Positions 7,758-16,956 are shown, counted from the first letter of the stretch. The stretch is 64,000 nt of DNA from Streptomyces antnestii (GCF_004005495.1 NZ_RZYA01000002.1:496001-560000), one strand, 5' to 3'. The notes: generated by a model not told the origin, from the letters alone. Program-made: numbers and translations.

Positions 7758-8486
7758 ATGAGCCGGATCCTGGTGACCGGGTCCGCGGACGGCCTGGGAC
7801 GTGCCGCAGCGGACGCGCTGCTGTCCGCCGGACATGACGTCGTGGTACACGCCCGGAACGAGGAGCGCGCGGCGGGACTTGCCGCGCTCGTCGACCGCGG
7901 GGCGGGCCTCGTCGTGGGCGACTTCACGGAACGTGACGCGGTGCGGCGCGTCGCCGCCGAGCTGAACGACGCGAAGCCGCTCGACGCGGTGATCCACAAC
8001 GCCGGCGTGTGGAGCGGGCGGGCGGTCATGCCGGTCAATATCATCGCGCCGTACCTGCTCACGGCGCTGCTGCGCGGCCCGCGCCGGCTGGTGTATCTGA
8101 GCAGCGGCTCGCACTTCGACGGGCGTGCCTCGCTCGCCGGGGTCGACTGGCGAGGGGCGAGCGCAGGCTCGTACTCCGACAGCAAGCTGTTCGTCACGAC
8201 GCTCGCGGCCGCGGTGGCGCGCCTGCGCCCCGCGGTGCCGAGCAACGCCGTGGATCCGGGCTGGGTTCCGACCAGGATGGGTGGCCCGAGCGCACCGGAC
8301 GACCTGGAGCTCGGCCACCGGACGCAGGAGTGGCTGGCGTCCAGTGACGACCCGCGGGCCCTCACCACCGGTGGGTACTGGTACCACGGTGAGCGCCAGC
8401 AGCCGCACCAGGCGGTTCACGACGAGGCGTTCCAGGACCGGCTCATGAGGGCGCTGGCCGAGGAGACGGGCACCGCGCTCGACTGA
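7758..8486 (+). CDS. Short-chain dehydrogenase/reductase
   Basis: A 242-residue SDR. TGSADGLG (residues 7-14) is the nucleotide-binding TGxxxGxG motif, HNAG the structural NAG motif, and S-x-GS with YSDSK (about residue 135) the catalytic Ser-Tyr-Lys set. It is an NAD(P)H-dependent oxidoreductase of the cytoplasm with an unknown alcohol or carbonyl substrate. ATG 7758 has GGAGCG upstream. The C-terminal YWYHGERQQPH segment is typical of actinobacterial members annotated as SDR or daunorubicin C-13-ketoreductase-like. The gene stands alone between the LacI remnant and yjdM. Confidence 0.87.
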   Translation: MSRILVTGSADGLGRAAADALLSAGHDVVVHARNEERAAGLAALVDRGAGLVVGDFTERDAVRRVAAELNDAKPLDAVIHNAGVWSGRAVMPVNIIAPYLLTALLRGPRRLVYLSSGSHFDGRASLAGVDWRGASAGSYSDSKLFVTTLAAAVARLRPAVPSNAVDPGWVPTRMGGPSAPDDLELGHRTQEWLASSDDPRALTTGGYWYHGERQQPHQAVHDEAFQDRLMRALAEETGTALD

Positions 8487-8515
8487 ACGCGGCCTCGTAT
8501 CCCGGTCGTATCTCC

Positions 8516-8543
8516 CCGGAGCCGGAGCCGGAGCCGGAGCCGG
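8516..8543. repeat. CCGGAG hexanucleotide repeat
   Basis: Four full copies of CCGGAG and a partial fifth lie between the convergent SDR and yjdM genes, in the non-coding gap. No stem-loop is formed. Confidence 0.8.
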
Positions 8544-8552
8544 TCGGCTGTT

Positions 8553-8912
8553 TCAGGCCTTCTTGACCACGCTGGACTTGAGCTGCATGGCGCCGAAGCC
8601 GTCCACCTTGCAGTCGATGTCATGGCCGTCGACGCCGTCCTCGATGAGGCGGATGTTGCGGACCTTCGTGCCGGCCTTGATGCCGGAGGGGCTGCCCTTG
8701 ACCTTGAGGGTCTTGACTACGGTGACGGTGTCCCCGTCGGCGAGCACATTGCCCACCGAGTCCTTGATGACCCGCTCCGCGTGGGCGCCGTCGGACGCGT
8801 CACCGGACGCGAGGGACCACTCGTGCCCGCACTCGGGGCAGACCAGCAGCGCGCCCATCTCGTAGGTGTAGGCGCTCGAACACTGGGGGCAAGGGGGAAG
8901 CGATTCAGTCAC
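8553..8912 (-). CDS. yjdM: YjdM (PhnA-type) zinc-ribbon protein
   Basis: A 119-residue protein close to E. coli YjdM along its length. An N-terminal zinc ribbon ([11 protein letters not shown], then CPECGHEW; residues 8-30) is followed by the PhnA domain with [16 protein letters not shown] and [16 protein letters not shown]. Despite the old name 'alkylphosphonate utilization protein PhnA' it is not a phosphonate hydrolase and its role is unclear. GTG 8912 gives the conserved start MTESLPPCP; the open frame upstream runs into the ArsR operator and is not coding. It is divergent from the arsR-sulP operon and may share that control region. Confidence 0.9.
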   Translation of the reverse strand: MTESLPPCPQCSSAYTYEMGALLVCPECGHEWSLASGDASDGAHAERVIKDSVGNVLADGDTVTVVKTLKVKGSPSGIKAGTKVRNIRLIEDGVDGHDIDCKVDGFGAMQLKSSVVKKA

Positions 8913-8938
8913 CGGGACAGTGTAGGTAACGACTAGCT

Positions 8939-8960
8939 GAATTGCGAAATTATGCAATTC
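8939..8960. promoter_or_regulatory. ArsR operator, GAATTGC-N8-GCAATTC
   Basis: A perfect 7-8-7 inverted repeat in an AT-rich island between yjdM and the first arsR, 53 bp before the arsR start. The inner part ATTGC-N8-GCAAT (8941-8958) recurs with the same spacing at 12269-12286 before the second, closely similar arsR. It is the probable operator of this ArsR pair. Confidence 0.7.
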
Positions 8961-9013
8961 GTTAGATGGTGTGCGGGTCGTGTCCGTGACTGTCGAAGGC
9001 CGGGAGAGGTCGC

Positions 9014-9415
9014 GTGTCGGTTCCGCTGTATCAGGCCAAGGCCGAGTTCTTCCGGATGCTCGGACATCCCGTGCGGATACGCGTACTTGAGCTGCTGCAG
9101 GAGGGCCCGACCCCGGTACGGGACCTGCTGGCCGCGATCGAGGTCGAGCCCGCCGCGCTGTCGCAGCAGCTCGCGGTGCTGCGCCGCTCCGGCATCGTCA
9201 GCTCCCGGCGTGAGGGCTCGACCGTGGTGTACGCGCTGGCCGGCGGCGACGTCGCCGACCTCATGAGGGCGGCCCGGCGGATCCTCACACAGATGCTCAC
9301 GGGCCAGAACGAGCTCCTGTCGGAACTGCGCGAGTCCGAGGAGCAGGGATCCGGGATGGAGGGGTCCGAGGCCCAGGGGTCAGAGCTGCGCGAGTCCGAG
9401 GTCGCGGCCCGATGA
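9014..9415 (+). CDS. ArsR-family regulator of the sulP operon
   Basis: A 133-residue winged-helix regulator. The core [27 protein letters not shown] and [22 protein letters not shown] are nearly the same as in the ArsR at 12404. No Cys is present, which excludes a cysteine persulfide or arsenite switch of the known kind. The last 30 residues are a low-complexity acidic tail ([20 protein letters not shown]) made of repeated DNA. GTG 9014 has GAGAGG upstream. The stop overlaps the sulP start (ATGA), so the two are translationally coupled and this regulator most likely controls anion transport. Confidence 0.9.
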   Translation: MSVPLYQAKAEFFRMLGHPVRIRVLELLQEGPTPVRDLLAAIEVEPAALSQQLAVLRRSGIVSSRREGSTVVYALAGGDVADLMRAARRILTQMLTGQNELLSELRESEEQGSGMEGSEAQGSELRESEVAAR

Positions 9416-11220
9416 GTACGCGTTCCAGGGGCCGGTCCGAGGCAGGCCGGTCCACGCCAGGCCGGTCCACGCCAGGCCGGGCCATGACGGGCCGAGCCTT
9501 GATGGGCCGAGCCCTGACAGGCCGGTTGGCCTCGCTTCTGCCCACACGTGCCGATCTCGCCGACGTGCGCCGTGATCCGCGCCGCGACCTGCTCGCCGGA
9601 CTGACGGTCGCCGTCGTCGCGCTGCCCCTCGCGCTCGGTTTCGGTGTCTCCTCCGGTCTGGGCGCGGCGGCCGGGCTGGCGACCGCGGTGGTGGCGGGTG
9701 CCCTCGCCGCCGTGTTCGGCGGATCGAACCTGCAGGTGTCCGGGCCGACCGGCGCGATGACCGTGGTGCTCGTGCCGATCACCGCGAAGTACGGTCCCGG
9801 GGGCGTGCTGACCGTCGGTCTCGTCGCCGGACTCATGCTGGTCGCGCTCGCGGTGGCGCGAGCGGGCCGGTACATGCAGTTCGTGCCCGCCCCTGTGGTC
9901 GAGGGGTTCACCCTGGGCATCGCGGGCGTCATCGGACTCCAGCAGGTGCCGAACGCCCTCGGCGTGGCCAAGCCCGACGGCGAGCAGGTCCTCGCGGTCA
10001 CCTGGCGGGCCGTCGAGGAGTTCACGAAGTCGCCGAACTGGACCGCCCTCGGCCTTGCCGGCGGAGTGGCCCTCCTGATGCTGGCCGGGGCGCGCCGGTG
10101 GCCGCGGATCCCGTTCTCCCTCGTCGCCGTGATCGCCGCGACGCTCGTCGCCCAGATCTTCCACCTGGACGCCGCACCGCCCATCGGAGATCTGCCGGCC
10201 GGCCTGCCCGTGCCGTCGTTCGGCTTCCTCGACCTCGGAGCGCTCGGCACCCTGCTTCCGTCGGCGGTCGCGGTGGCCGCGCTCGCCGCCCTGGAGTCGC
10301 TGCTGTCCGCGTCGGTCGCCGACGGAATGACGACAGGTCAGAAACACGATCCGGACCGGGAGTTGTTCGGTCAGGGCCTGTCGAACATCGCCGCCCCGCT
10401 CTTCGGCGGCGTCCCCGCGACGGGCGCGATCGCCCGCACCGCGGTCAATGTGCGCACGGGCGCACGCTCGCGGCTCGCCGCGCTCACCCACGCCGCCGTG
10501 CTCGCCGTGATCGTGTTCGCCGCCGCTCCGCTCGTCTCGAAGATCCCCCTCGCGGCGCTCGCGGGTGTCCTGCTGGCCACCGCGATCCGCATGGTCGAGG
10601 TCGGCTCCCTGCGCGCCATGGCCGGGGCGACTCGCTCCGACGCCCTCATCCTCGTCCTGACCGCCGCCGCCACCCTCGCCCTCGACCTGGTCCACGCCGT
10701 GATCATCGGCCTGGTCGTGGCCGGGGCGCTCGCGCTGCGCGCGGTCGCCAGTCAGGCCCGCATGGATCAGATGCCGCTCGACCGGGACGGTGACGCGGAC
10801 GAGGAACACGCCCTGCTGGCCGAGCACATCGTGGTCTACCGCATCGACGGGCCGCTCTTCTTCGCCGCCGCGCACCGCTCGCTCGTGGAACTCGGCGAGG
10901 TCTCCGACGTCCGCGTGGTCATCCTGCGCATGTCCCGCGTGACGACCATGGACGCCACCGGCGCCCTGGCCCTCAAGGGCGTCGTCGAGAAGCTGAAGCG
11001 GCGCGGTATCACCGTCATGACCTCCGGGGTACGCCCAGGACAACGCCAAGTCCTGGAATCCGTAGGGGCGTTGGAACTGCTACGGCTCGACGGGCGCGAG
11101 TACGCCACCGCGCCCGAGGCCCTTCAGGGCGCACGCGACCACCTGCGGTGCGCCGGAATCCTGACCGCTCTTCCCGTTCAGCGGACGGCAGTTCACGGCA
11201 GCGAGGAACCAGCCCGATGA
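9412..11220 (+). CDS. SulP-family anion transporter with STAS domain
   Basis: A 602-residue inner-membrane transporter. After a basic N-terminal tail come 10-12 hydrophobic segments (from LAGLTVAVVALPLALGFG, the SulP signature, to about residue 440) and then a cytoplasmic STAS domain (about 455-560; IVVYRIDGPLFFAAA, MDATGALALKGV). It probably imports sulfate, bicarbonate or a related anion. The first 35 residues are a run of GR-x3 pentads encoded by a 15 bp repeat; the conserved protein begins near LASLLPTRADL, so ATG 9484 or later could also serve. It overlaps arsR upstream and the PNPOx-like gene downstream by ATGA. Confidence 0.92.
   Translation: MSTRSRGRSEAGRSTPGRSTPGRAMTGRALMGRALTGRLASLLPTRADLADVRRDPRRDLLAGLTVAVVALPLALGFGVSSGLGAAAGLATAVVAGALAAVFGGSNLQVSGPTGAMTVVLVPITAKYGPGGVLTVGLVAGLMLVALAVARAGRYMQFVPAPVVEGFTLGIAGVIGLQQVPNALGVAKPDGEQVLAVTWRAVEEFTKSPNWTALGLAGGVALLMLAGARRWPRIPFSLVAVIAATLVAQIFHLDAAPPIGDLPAGLPVPSFGFLDLGALGTLLPSAVAVAALAALESLLSASVADGMTTGQKHDPDRELFGQGLSNIAAPLFGGVPATGAIARTAVNVRTGARSRLAALTHAAVLAVIVFAAAPLVSKIPLAALAGVLLATAIRMVEVGSLRAMAGATRSDALILVLTAAATLALDLVHAVIIGLVVAGALALRAVASQARMDQMPLDRDGDADEEHALLAEHIVVYRIDGPLFFAAAHRSLVELGEVSDVRVVILRMSRVTTMDATGALALKGVVEKLKRRGITVMTSGVRPGQRQVLESVGALELLRLDGREYATAPEALQGARDHLRCAGILTALPVQRTAVHGSEEPAR
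9445..9481. repeat. 15 bp tandem repeat at the 5' end of sulP
   Basis: GGCCGGTCCACGCCA occurs twice in perfect tandem with a third partial copy. It encodes GRSTP pentads and is followed by degenerate GR-x3 units to about 9525. Confidence 0.85.
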
Positions 11221-11633
11221 GCACCACCCTGGACAACGCGCCGCGCATGATCGAGGTCTCAGGGGCCGAAGCCCTGTGGCTCCTGGAAGGCAGCAGCCTG
11301 GGCCGCCTCGTGTACGTCCAGCGGGAGCGGGCGGTGATCCGCCCAGGCCGTCACCTCTGGGGCACCGGACGCCTGATCGTCCGCGCGCCCGCCGCGGCCG
11401 GTGCGCTTCCGGCTGCCGTGTCCTACCAGGTGGACGAGGTGGACGCCACGACCGGAGAGGGCTGGACGGTCACGGCCACCGGTCCCGTCGACGCGGTCAC
11501 CGACCCCCACGAGGCCGCGCACTACCGCCGAACCCTGCCCGGCTGGGCCTACGGACCACACGACACCGTGCTGCGGCTGCGCCCCCAGACGGTCAGCGGA
11601 TTCCGCCTGACCACCGCCAAGGAGAGCCGATGA
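11217..11633 (+). CDS. Pyridoxamine 5'-phosphate oxidase-family protein
   Basis: A 138-residue split-barrel flavin-binding-like protein. The pattern SGAEALWLLEGSSLGRLVYVQRE and a late HDTVLRLRPQTVSGFRL fits the small actinobacterial PNPOx-like proteins that often carry F420, FMN or heme, and that occur beside stress genes. ATG 11217 overlaps the sulP stop (ATGA) and its own stop overlaps the next start, so it is the third gene of one tightly coupled operon. The real cofactor and reaction are unknown; a redox or stress role would fit the ATPase that follows. Confidence 0.8.
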   Translation: MSTTLDNAPRMIEVSGAEALWLLEGSSLGRLVYVQRERAVIRPGRHLWGTGRLIVRAPAAAGALPAAVSYQVDEVDATTGEGWTVTATGPVDAVTDPHEAAHYRRTLPGWAYGPHDTVLRLRPQTVSGFRLTTAKESR

Positions 11634-12055
11634 GTGCCGCGACCGAGGAGCTGCCGCTGCGGCACGCGCTCACCGTGCCGGCCGTGGGCGCGGCGGTGCG
11701 GATGGCGCGCGAGACCGCGGAGATGGTGTTCACCGAATGGGGCGTGAACCCGGGACACCCGACGGTGAATCCGGCGCTGCTGGTCCTCAGCGAGCTGGTC
11801 ACCAACAGCGTCCGGCACGCGGCCGAGGTGTCCCCGATGGTCACGGTGATCTTCGCGGGCGGCAGGGACTGCCTGGCCTTCGGTGTCCACGACCGTCACC
11901 CCTACCGGCCGTCGTTGTCCGCGTCCTTGATCGGTCCGGACGCCGGCGGCCTGGGCACCGTCATGGAACTCACCCTGGGCCTTGGCGGTACGGCGGTCGT
12001 GCACGGCGACCCCGACGGTCAGGGCAAGAGCATCTGGATCACTCTGCCCCTTTGA
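11630..12055 (+). CDS. RsbW-like ATP-binding regulatory protein
   Basis: A 141-residue GHKL ATPase of the serine-kinase anti-sigma type. The N box is LLVLSELVTNSVRHA (about residues 43-57) and the G boxes include FGVHDRHPYRP and GGLGTVMEL. Streptomyces has many such stand-alone proteins; some phosphorylate anti-anti-sigma factors, most are uncharacterised. ATG 11630 overlaps the preceding stop (ATGA). No sigma factor or STAS-only partner is next to it, but the SulP protein of the same operon carries a STAS domain, the fold that such kinases act on. That link is inference. Confidence 0.85.
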   Translation: MSAATEELPLRHALTVPAVGAAVRMARETAEMVFTEWGVNPGHPTVNPALLVLSELVTNSVRHAAEVSPMVTVIFAGGRDCLAFGVHDRHPYRPSLSASLIGPDAGGLGTVMELTLGLGGTAVVHGDPDGQGKSIWITLPL

Positions 12056-12242
12056 ACCGGGTTTCCGAGCCAGGAGCGGCACGCCTGTCAGCGCCGCGCA
12101 CCGCATCGACCCTGACGAGTTCGGGATGTCCGCAGCGGGGGCAGCCGCCGTCGGGGCCCACCGCGGCCTGCAGGCACTTCAGGCGGCAGGAGGGACATGT
12201 GAGCAGCGTCCCGTCCGCGCCTCGCAGTCGTGGGATGCGCAT
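12039..12242 (-). CDS. Small zinc-ribbon protein
   Basis: A 67-residue basic protein with CPSC (residues 16-19) and CPRCG (about 34-38), a Cys4 zinc knuckle. AAGGGGGAG lies six bases before the ATG, a strong ribosome binding site that supports a real gene. Its 3' end overlaps the convergent ATPase gene by 17 bp. It is divergent from the second arsR and the palindrome at 12269 lies between them, so it may be part of the same regulon. Compare the zinc ribbon protein YjdM that is divergent from the first arsR: the two loci have parallel layouts. Function unknown. Confidence 0.6.
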   Translation of the reverse strand: MRIPRLRGADGTLLTCPSCRLKCLQAAVGPDGGCPRCGHPELVRVDAVRGADRRAAPGSETRFKGAE

Positions 12243-12268
12243 GGAAACTCCCCCTTCTGACCTGGGTG

Positions 12269-12286
12269 ATTGCTAATGTTAGCAAT
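12269..12286. promoter_or_regulatory. ArsR operator, ATTGCTAA-TG-TTAGCAAT
   Basis: A perfect 8-2-8 palindrome in the region between the zinc-ribbon gene and the second arsR. It has the same ATTGC-N8-GCAAT frame as the operator at 8941-8958 before the first arsR. Confidence 0.75.
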
Positions 12287-12403
12287 TATGAAGGTCATCA
12301 GTCCGGTCCCGGCAGGCGAAGATGGCCCCATGGCGACGATTTCTTGGCAGCGGGGACGGGCGCGGCACTCTGACGCCGGCGCGGGCAGCGGGAGGCGGAA
12401 TCG

Positions 12404-12754
12404 ATGAGTACGCCCCTGTACCAACTCAAGGCCGAGTTCTTCAAGACGCTCGGACACCCCGCCCGCATCCGGGTCCTGGAGCTGCTGAGCGAGCGCGAGC
12501 ACGCGGTGGCCGAGATGCTGCCCGAGGTGGGCATCGAACCGGCACACCTCTCCCAGCAGTTGGCGGTGCTGCGCCGCGCGAACCTGGTGGTCACCCGCAA
12601 GGAAGGGTCGAACGTCTACTACTCGCTGACCAGCCCGCACATCGCGGAGCTGCTGCGGGTGGCGCGCACCATCCTGTCCGGGGTCCTCAGCAGTCAGGCC
12701 GAACTCCTCGCCGACCTGCGCCTCACGGCAGGTGAGCCGAAACCGCCGTCGTAG
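12404..12754 (+). CDS. ArsR-family regulator (paralogue of the one at 9014)
   Basis: A 116-residue winged-helix regulator starting [27 protein letters not shown], with [22 protein letters not shown] as recognition helix and wing. It differs from the ArsR at 9014 at a minority of positions in the core and lacks that protein's repeat tail. There is no Cys. ATG 12404 follows GGGAGGCGG. It is a single-gene unit, separated from the sulP operon only by the small zinc-ribbon gene, so duplication of an ancestral ArsR with cross-regulation is plausible. Confidence 0.88.
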   Translation: MSTPLYQLKAEFFKTLGHPARIRVLELLSEREHAVAEMLPEVGIEPAHLSQQLAVLRRANLVVTRKEGSNVYYSLTSPHIAELLRVARTILSGVLSSQAELLADLRLTAGEPKPPS

Positions 12755-12782
12755 GCGACACCTGGAAACGTGGCCGGGTCGG

Positions 12783-13274
12783 TCAGGCGCCGGTGGCCCC
12801 GGCCTTGTCGGCCAGGCGGCGGTGCAGCTCCTTGATCGCGGGAACCAGCTCGTCGACCGGCCCCTCGACCCGCACGTCCGGCGCGATCTCTTGCACCGGC
12901 AGGGAGCGTACGGGGCCCTGAGGCCGTCCCCACTCGGACAGCCACTCGCCCAGCTGGGCCGACGACGCGACGTAGACGATCCGGCCCAGTCCGACCCAGG
13001 CGTGCGCGGCCGAGCACATCGGGCAGTGTTCGCCGGAGGTGTACACGGTGGCGGCGTCGCGCTCGTCGGGGGTGAGGTTCTCGGCGGCCCAGCGGGCCAG
13101 CTCGAACTCGGGGTGGCGGGTGGAGTCACCGCCCGCGACCCGGTTCCGGTCCTCCGCGCGGACCGTGCCGGCGCCGTCCACAAGCACCGACCCGAAGGGT
13201 TCGTCACCGGCCTCCAGGGCTTCCTCGGCCAGCTCCACACACCGGCGCAGATGCGCCAGTTCACGATTTTCCAT
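12783..13274 (-). CDS. Nucleoside/cytosine-type deaminase
   Basis: A 163-residue CDA-fold deaminase. The zinc motif is HPEFE (H-x-E with the proton-shuttle Glu, about residue 54) and GEHCPMC (P/E-C-x-x-C, about residues 81-87). The family includes guanine deaminase, tRNA adenosine deaminase TadA and cytosine deaminase; EHCPMCSAAHAWVGLGRIVY is nearer to the guanine-deaminase and nucleoside-deaminase group than to TadA. It acts in the cytoplasm, probably in purine or pyrimidine salvage. ATG 13274 was chosen from GGAGTGAGG upstream and family length. It is convergent with arsR (28 bp gap). Confidence 0.85.
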   Translation of the reverse strand: MENRELAHLRRCVELAEEALEAGDEPFGSVLVDGAGTVRAEDRNRVAGGDSTRHPEFELARWAAENLTPDERDAATVYTSGEHCPMCSAAHAWVGLGRIVYVASSAQLGEWLSEWGRPQGPVRSLPVQEIAPDVRVEGPVDELVPAIKELHRRLADKAGATGA

Positions 13275-13510
13275 CACAGCCTCACTCCACGACGCGACCG
13301 GGCAGTGCGCTGGCCATGATGACATAGGCCACCTCGGCGTGACCTGGACGAATCGCCGCCCGGCACACGTCCACGCGTGCTCCGGGCGGACCGCGCCCCG
13401 GTACCCCTCCTGTGGCATCCGTCGGCGCTTTCAGGCCGGTTCGCACAGGAGGAGGTTTTACGCCGTGCGGTTCTCCAGACGCGCGTAGAGAAGTGGCATA
13501 CGGTCAACAC

Positions 13511-14723
<1,213 letters not shown>

Positions 14724-14749
14724 GTTCCCGCTGCTCCCCTAGGTGTTGT

Positions 14750-14789
14750 GCTGCGTAGACCTGTTCACGGGCAGCCAGGCCTACGCGGC
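14750..14789. terminator. Possible bidirectional terminator
   Basis: GCTGCGTAG pairs with CTACGCGGC (one G-T pair) around a 22-base loop, between the convergent secreted-protein and multicopper oxidase genes. The long loop makes this uncertain. Confidence 0.4.
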
Positions 14790-14792
14790 AGA

Positions 14793-16469
14793 TCACGTGA
14801 TTTCGAGGTTGGCCATCATGCCCATGTCCTCGTGTTCCGCGTTGTGGCAGTGGAACAGGTAGCGGCCGCGGTACCCGTCGAAGCGGGTGATGATCTCCGC
14901 TGATTCGCCCGGTCGCAGCGAGATCGTGTCCTTCAGTCCGGCATCGTGCGGCAACGGGGCGCGGCCGCCGCGGGACAGCACCCGGAACCCGACCAGGTGG
15001 AGATGGACCGGGTGGTGGACGTCGGCGACGAACCGCCACACCTCCACGGCACCGAGCCGGGTGCGGACGTCGGTGCGTGCGGGGTCGAACGTCCGCCCGC
15101 CGATGACCCAGCTGCGGCCGTGCTCCTTCTCCCCGGCACGGAACGCGAAGTCCCGGACCGCGGTCGCCTCGGAACGCCGCCACGTGGGCAGGTCGTCCGA
15201 GAGTCTCTTGGGGATGTGGCTCTCGTCCCGGGCGCGGCGCGCTATGCGGAAGGCCATGACCTCACGGGTACGGCCGGTGCCGAGCCGGTTGATCAGACGC
15301 ACGCGGCTGCCGGTCGGGAGTCCCGCGAAGTCGATGACGACGTCGTAGCGTTCGGCCGGTGCGACCGGCAGGGTGGTGTGGGTGACGGGGGCGGCCAGCA
15401 GCCCCTGGTCGGCGCCGACCTGCACCAGATCCAGACGGCGCCCGTCGTCGGTGACCGCCTGGAACTCGTAGTGGCGGGCGTTGGACGCGTTGAGCAGCCG
15501 CAGCCGGTAGCGGACGGCGTCGACTTCGTGGATCGGCCACGGTGCGCCGTTGACCAGCACCACGTCGCCGAGCACCCCGGCGGCGTAGGGCCCCTTGACT
15601 CCGGGCCGGTCGCGCAGCGAGGGGTCGAGGGAGGGGTAGGTCAGGGAGCCGTCGGCGGCGAACGCCCGGTCGGCGATCATCAGCGGGAGTTCGCGTTCCC
15701 CGCGGGGCAGGCCGAGGGCGTCCTCGGTGTCGTCGCGGACGATGTGCAGCCCGGCCAGGCCGCGCCAGACCGCCGGGGCGGTGAAGTCCATACGGTGGTC
15801 GTGGTACCAGAGCATGGTGGCCCGCTGGTCGAGCGGGAAGGTGTAGTCGCGGGTGCCCCGGCTGGTGACCGCGCGCGGGTCGGCCATGGAGTGCGCCCCG
15901 GCGTGCTGGTGTTGTTGGCTATGGCTATGGCTATGGCTCTGGTTCGGGGGCTGGTGGTCGTGTGCTGCGGGGGTGGGCCAGTCGTGCGGGAGGACGAGGT
16001 CGGTGGGGTAGCCGTCGGAGGCGGCGGGTGTGCGGCCGCCGTGCAGATGCACCACGGTCGGGACCGGCAGTTCGTTGCGGTGCGTCACGGTCGCCGGCCG
16101 TCCCCGACGGGAGTCGATCGTCGGGCCGGGGAAGACGCCGTTGTAGGTCCACAGCTTCGTCCGGATCCCGGGCAGGATCTCCGCGGTCGTCTCGCGCTGC
16201 GTGATCTCGTACCGGTCGGTGCCGCCGGAGGTGCTGACGGGTTTGAGTACGGGCGGGATCGGCAGCGGCACCGTGTACGGCTCGGGCAGCGGTACGGCGC
16301 TGCGCAGCTGGTTGCCGGTGCTCGCGGGGCGGTGTGCCATCGTGCTGGCGAGTGCCAGGCCGCCCGCCGTCGCCAGCCCCAGCGTGCCGCCTATCCCGAG
16401 CACGCGGCGGCGCGTCCACTCCGTGCTGCTCCAGCGGTCACGGCGGAAGGGGTGAGTGCGCTCAGACAT
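14793..16469 (-). CDS. Tat-exported multicopper oxidase
   Basis: A 558-residue cupredoxin-repeat oxidase. The twin-arginine signal is TRRRVLGIGGTLGLATAGG. All four copper-binding motifs are visible in order: HLHGG, WYHDHRMD, HPVHLHLVGF and HCHNAEHEDMGMM, so T1 and trinuclear T2/T3 centres should form, with Met as T1 axial ligand. It is CotA/bilirubin-oxidase-like and may oxidise phenols, bilirubin, Mn or Cu(I). An insert between the first two motifs is very His-rich (HSHSHSQQHQHAGAH), possibly a copper-loading loop. ATG 16469 overlaps the end of the upstream membrane-protein gene by 8 bp, showing translational coupling. Confidence 0.93.
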   Translation of the reverse strand: MSERTHPFRRDRWSSTEWTRRRVLGIGGTLGLATAGGLALASTMAHRPASTGNQLRSAVPLPEPYTVPLPIPPVLKPVSTSGGTDRYEITQRETTAEILPGIRTKLWTYNGVFPGPTIDSRRGRPATVTHRNELPVPTVVHLHGGRTPAASDGYPTDLVLPHDWPTPAAHDHQPPNQSHSHSHSQQHQHAGAHSMADPRAVTSRGTRDYTFPLDQRATMLWYHDHRMDFTAPAVWRGLAGLHIVRDDTEDALGLPRGERELPLMIADRAFAADGSLTYPSLDPSLRDRPGVKGPYAAGVLGDVVLVNGAPWPIHEVDAVRYRLRLLNASNARHYEFQAVTDDGRRLDLVQVGADQGLLAAPVTHTTLPVAPAERYDVVIDFAGLPTGSRVRLINRLGTGRTREVMAFRIARRARDESHIPKRLSDDLPTWRRSEATAVRDFAFRAGEKEHGRSWVIGGRTFDPARTDVRTRLGAVEVWRFVADVHHPVHLHLVGFRVLSRGGRAPLPHDAGLKDTISLRPGESAEIITRFDGYRGRYLFHCHNAEHEDMGMMANLEIT

Positions 16470-16956
16470 GGGTCTCGTCCCGCCGGGACTTGCTTGCTCC
16501 CTGGGCCTGATCGGCTGTTGCGGCACGGTCCGGCAGTGGCCGTACCCAGAGCGCGGCCGACAGCACGGCCAGCGAGGCGATGATCATTACGCCGAGGGGG
16601 AGATGCACCCAGAGCAGGCCGGCCAACCCCGCCCCGTACTGCCCCGACTCGGCCACCAGGATCAGCACCGAGACCGCCGTCGGCCACCGGAGGCCCCACC
16701 GCACCCAGGCGGCGACGGCGACGGCGACCTGCAGCACACCGAGGGAGAATACGACGTCGGCGCCGCGGGCGTGCCAGTCGAGGCCGCCGATCTCCCCGGA
16801 GAGATAGACACCCGCGAAGACCGGCTGGCCGAAGGCCACGACGGTGTGCAGGGTCACCGCCGCCCGGAACAGTCGACCGACAACACCCTTGGGCGGCACG
16901 GTAGTTGATGGTCGTTCATCGATGGTGGTCACGGGTACTACAGAAATGCCTCGCAC
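16462..16956 (-). CDS. Small four-helix membrane protein coupled to the oxidase
   Basis: A 164-residue protein with four hydrophobic segments (about residues 31-52, 64-85, 90-112, 118-140) and a charged C-terminal tail. Conserved-looking His residues (LHTVVAFGQPVFAGVYL, LDWHARGAD, LWVHLPLG) lie near segment ends and could bind heme or copper, as in DoxX/CtaG-type small membrane proteins, but I cannot name a family. It is first in the operon with the multicopper oxidase and diverges from a LysR gene. The start is uncertain: no good ribosome site precedes 16956 and a GTG at about 16932 is an alternative. Confidence 0.65.
   Translation of the reverse strand: MRGISVVPVTTIDERPSTTVPPKGVVGRLFRAAVTLHTVVAFGQPVFAGVYLSGEIGGLDWHARGADVVFSLGVLQVAVAVAAWVRWGLRWPTAVSVLILVAESGQYGAGLAGLLWVHLPLGVMIIASLAVLSAALWVRPLPDRAATADQAQGASKSRRDETHV

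Noticed and set aside
6179..8368. A 729-codon minus-strand frame across DUF3592, the LacI remnant and the SDR gene
   Set aside because: Arg/Pro/Ser-rich with no domain; the opposite-strand genes carry motifs and ribosome sites.
9031..11049. A 672-codon open frame on the minus strand opposite sulP
   Set aside because: It is the high-GC shadow of the sulP and arsR genes: composition is GHDR-rich without hydrophobic core, and sulP on the other strand has clear family motifs.
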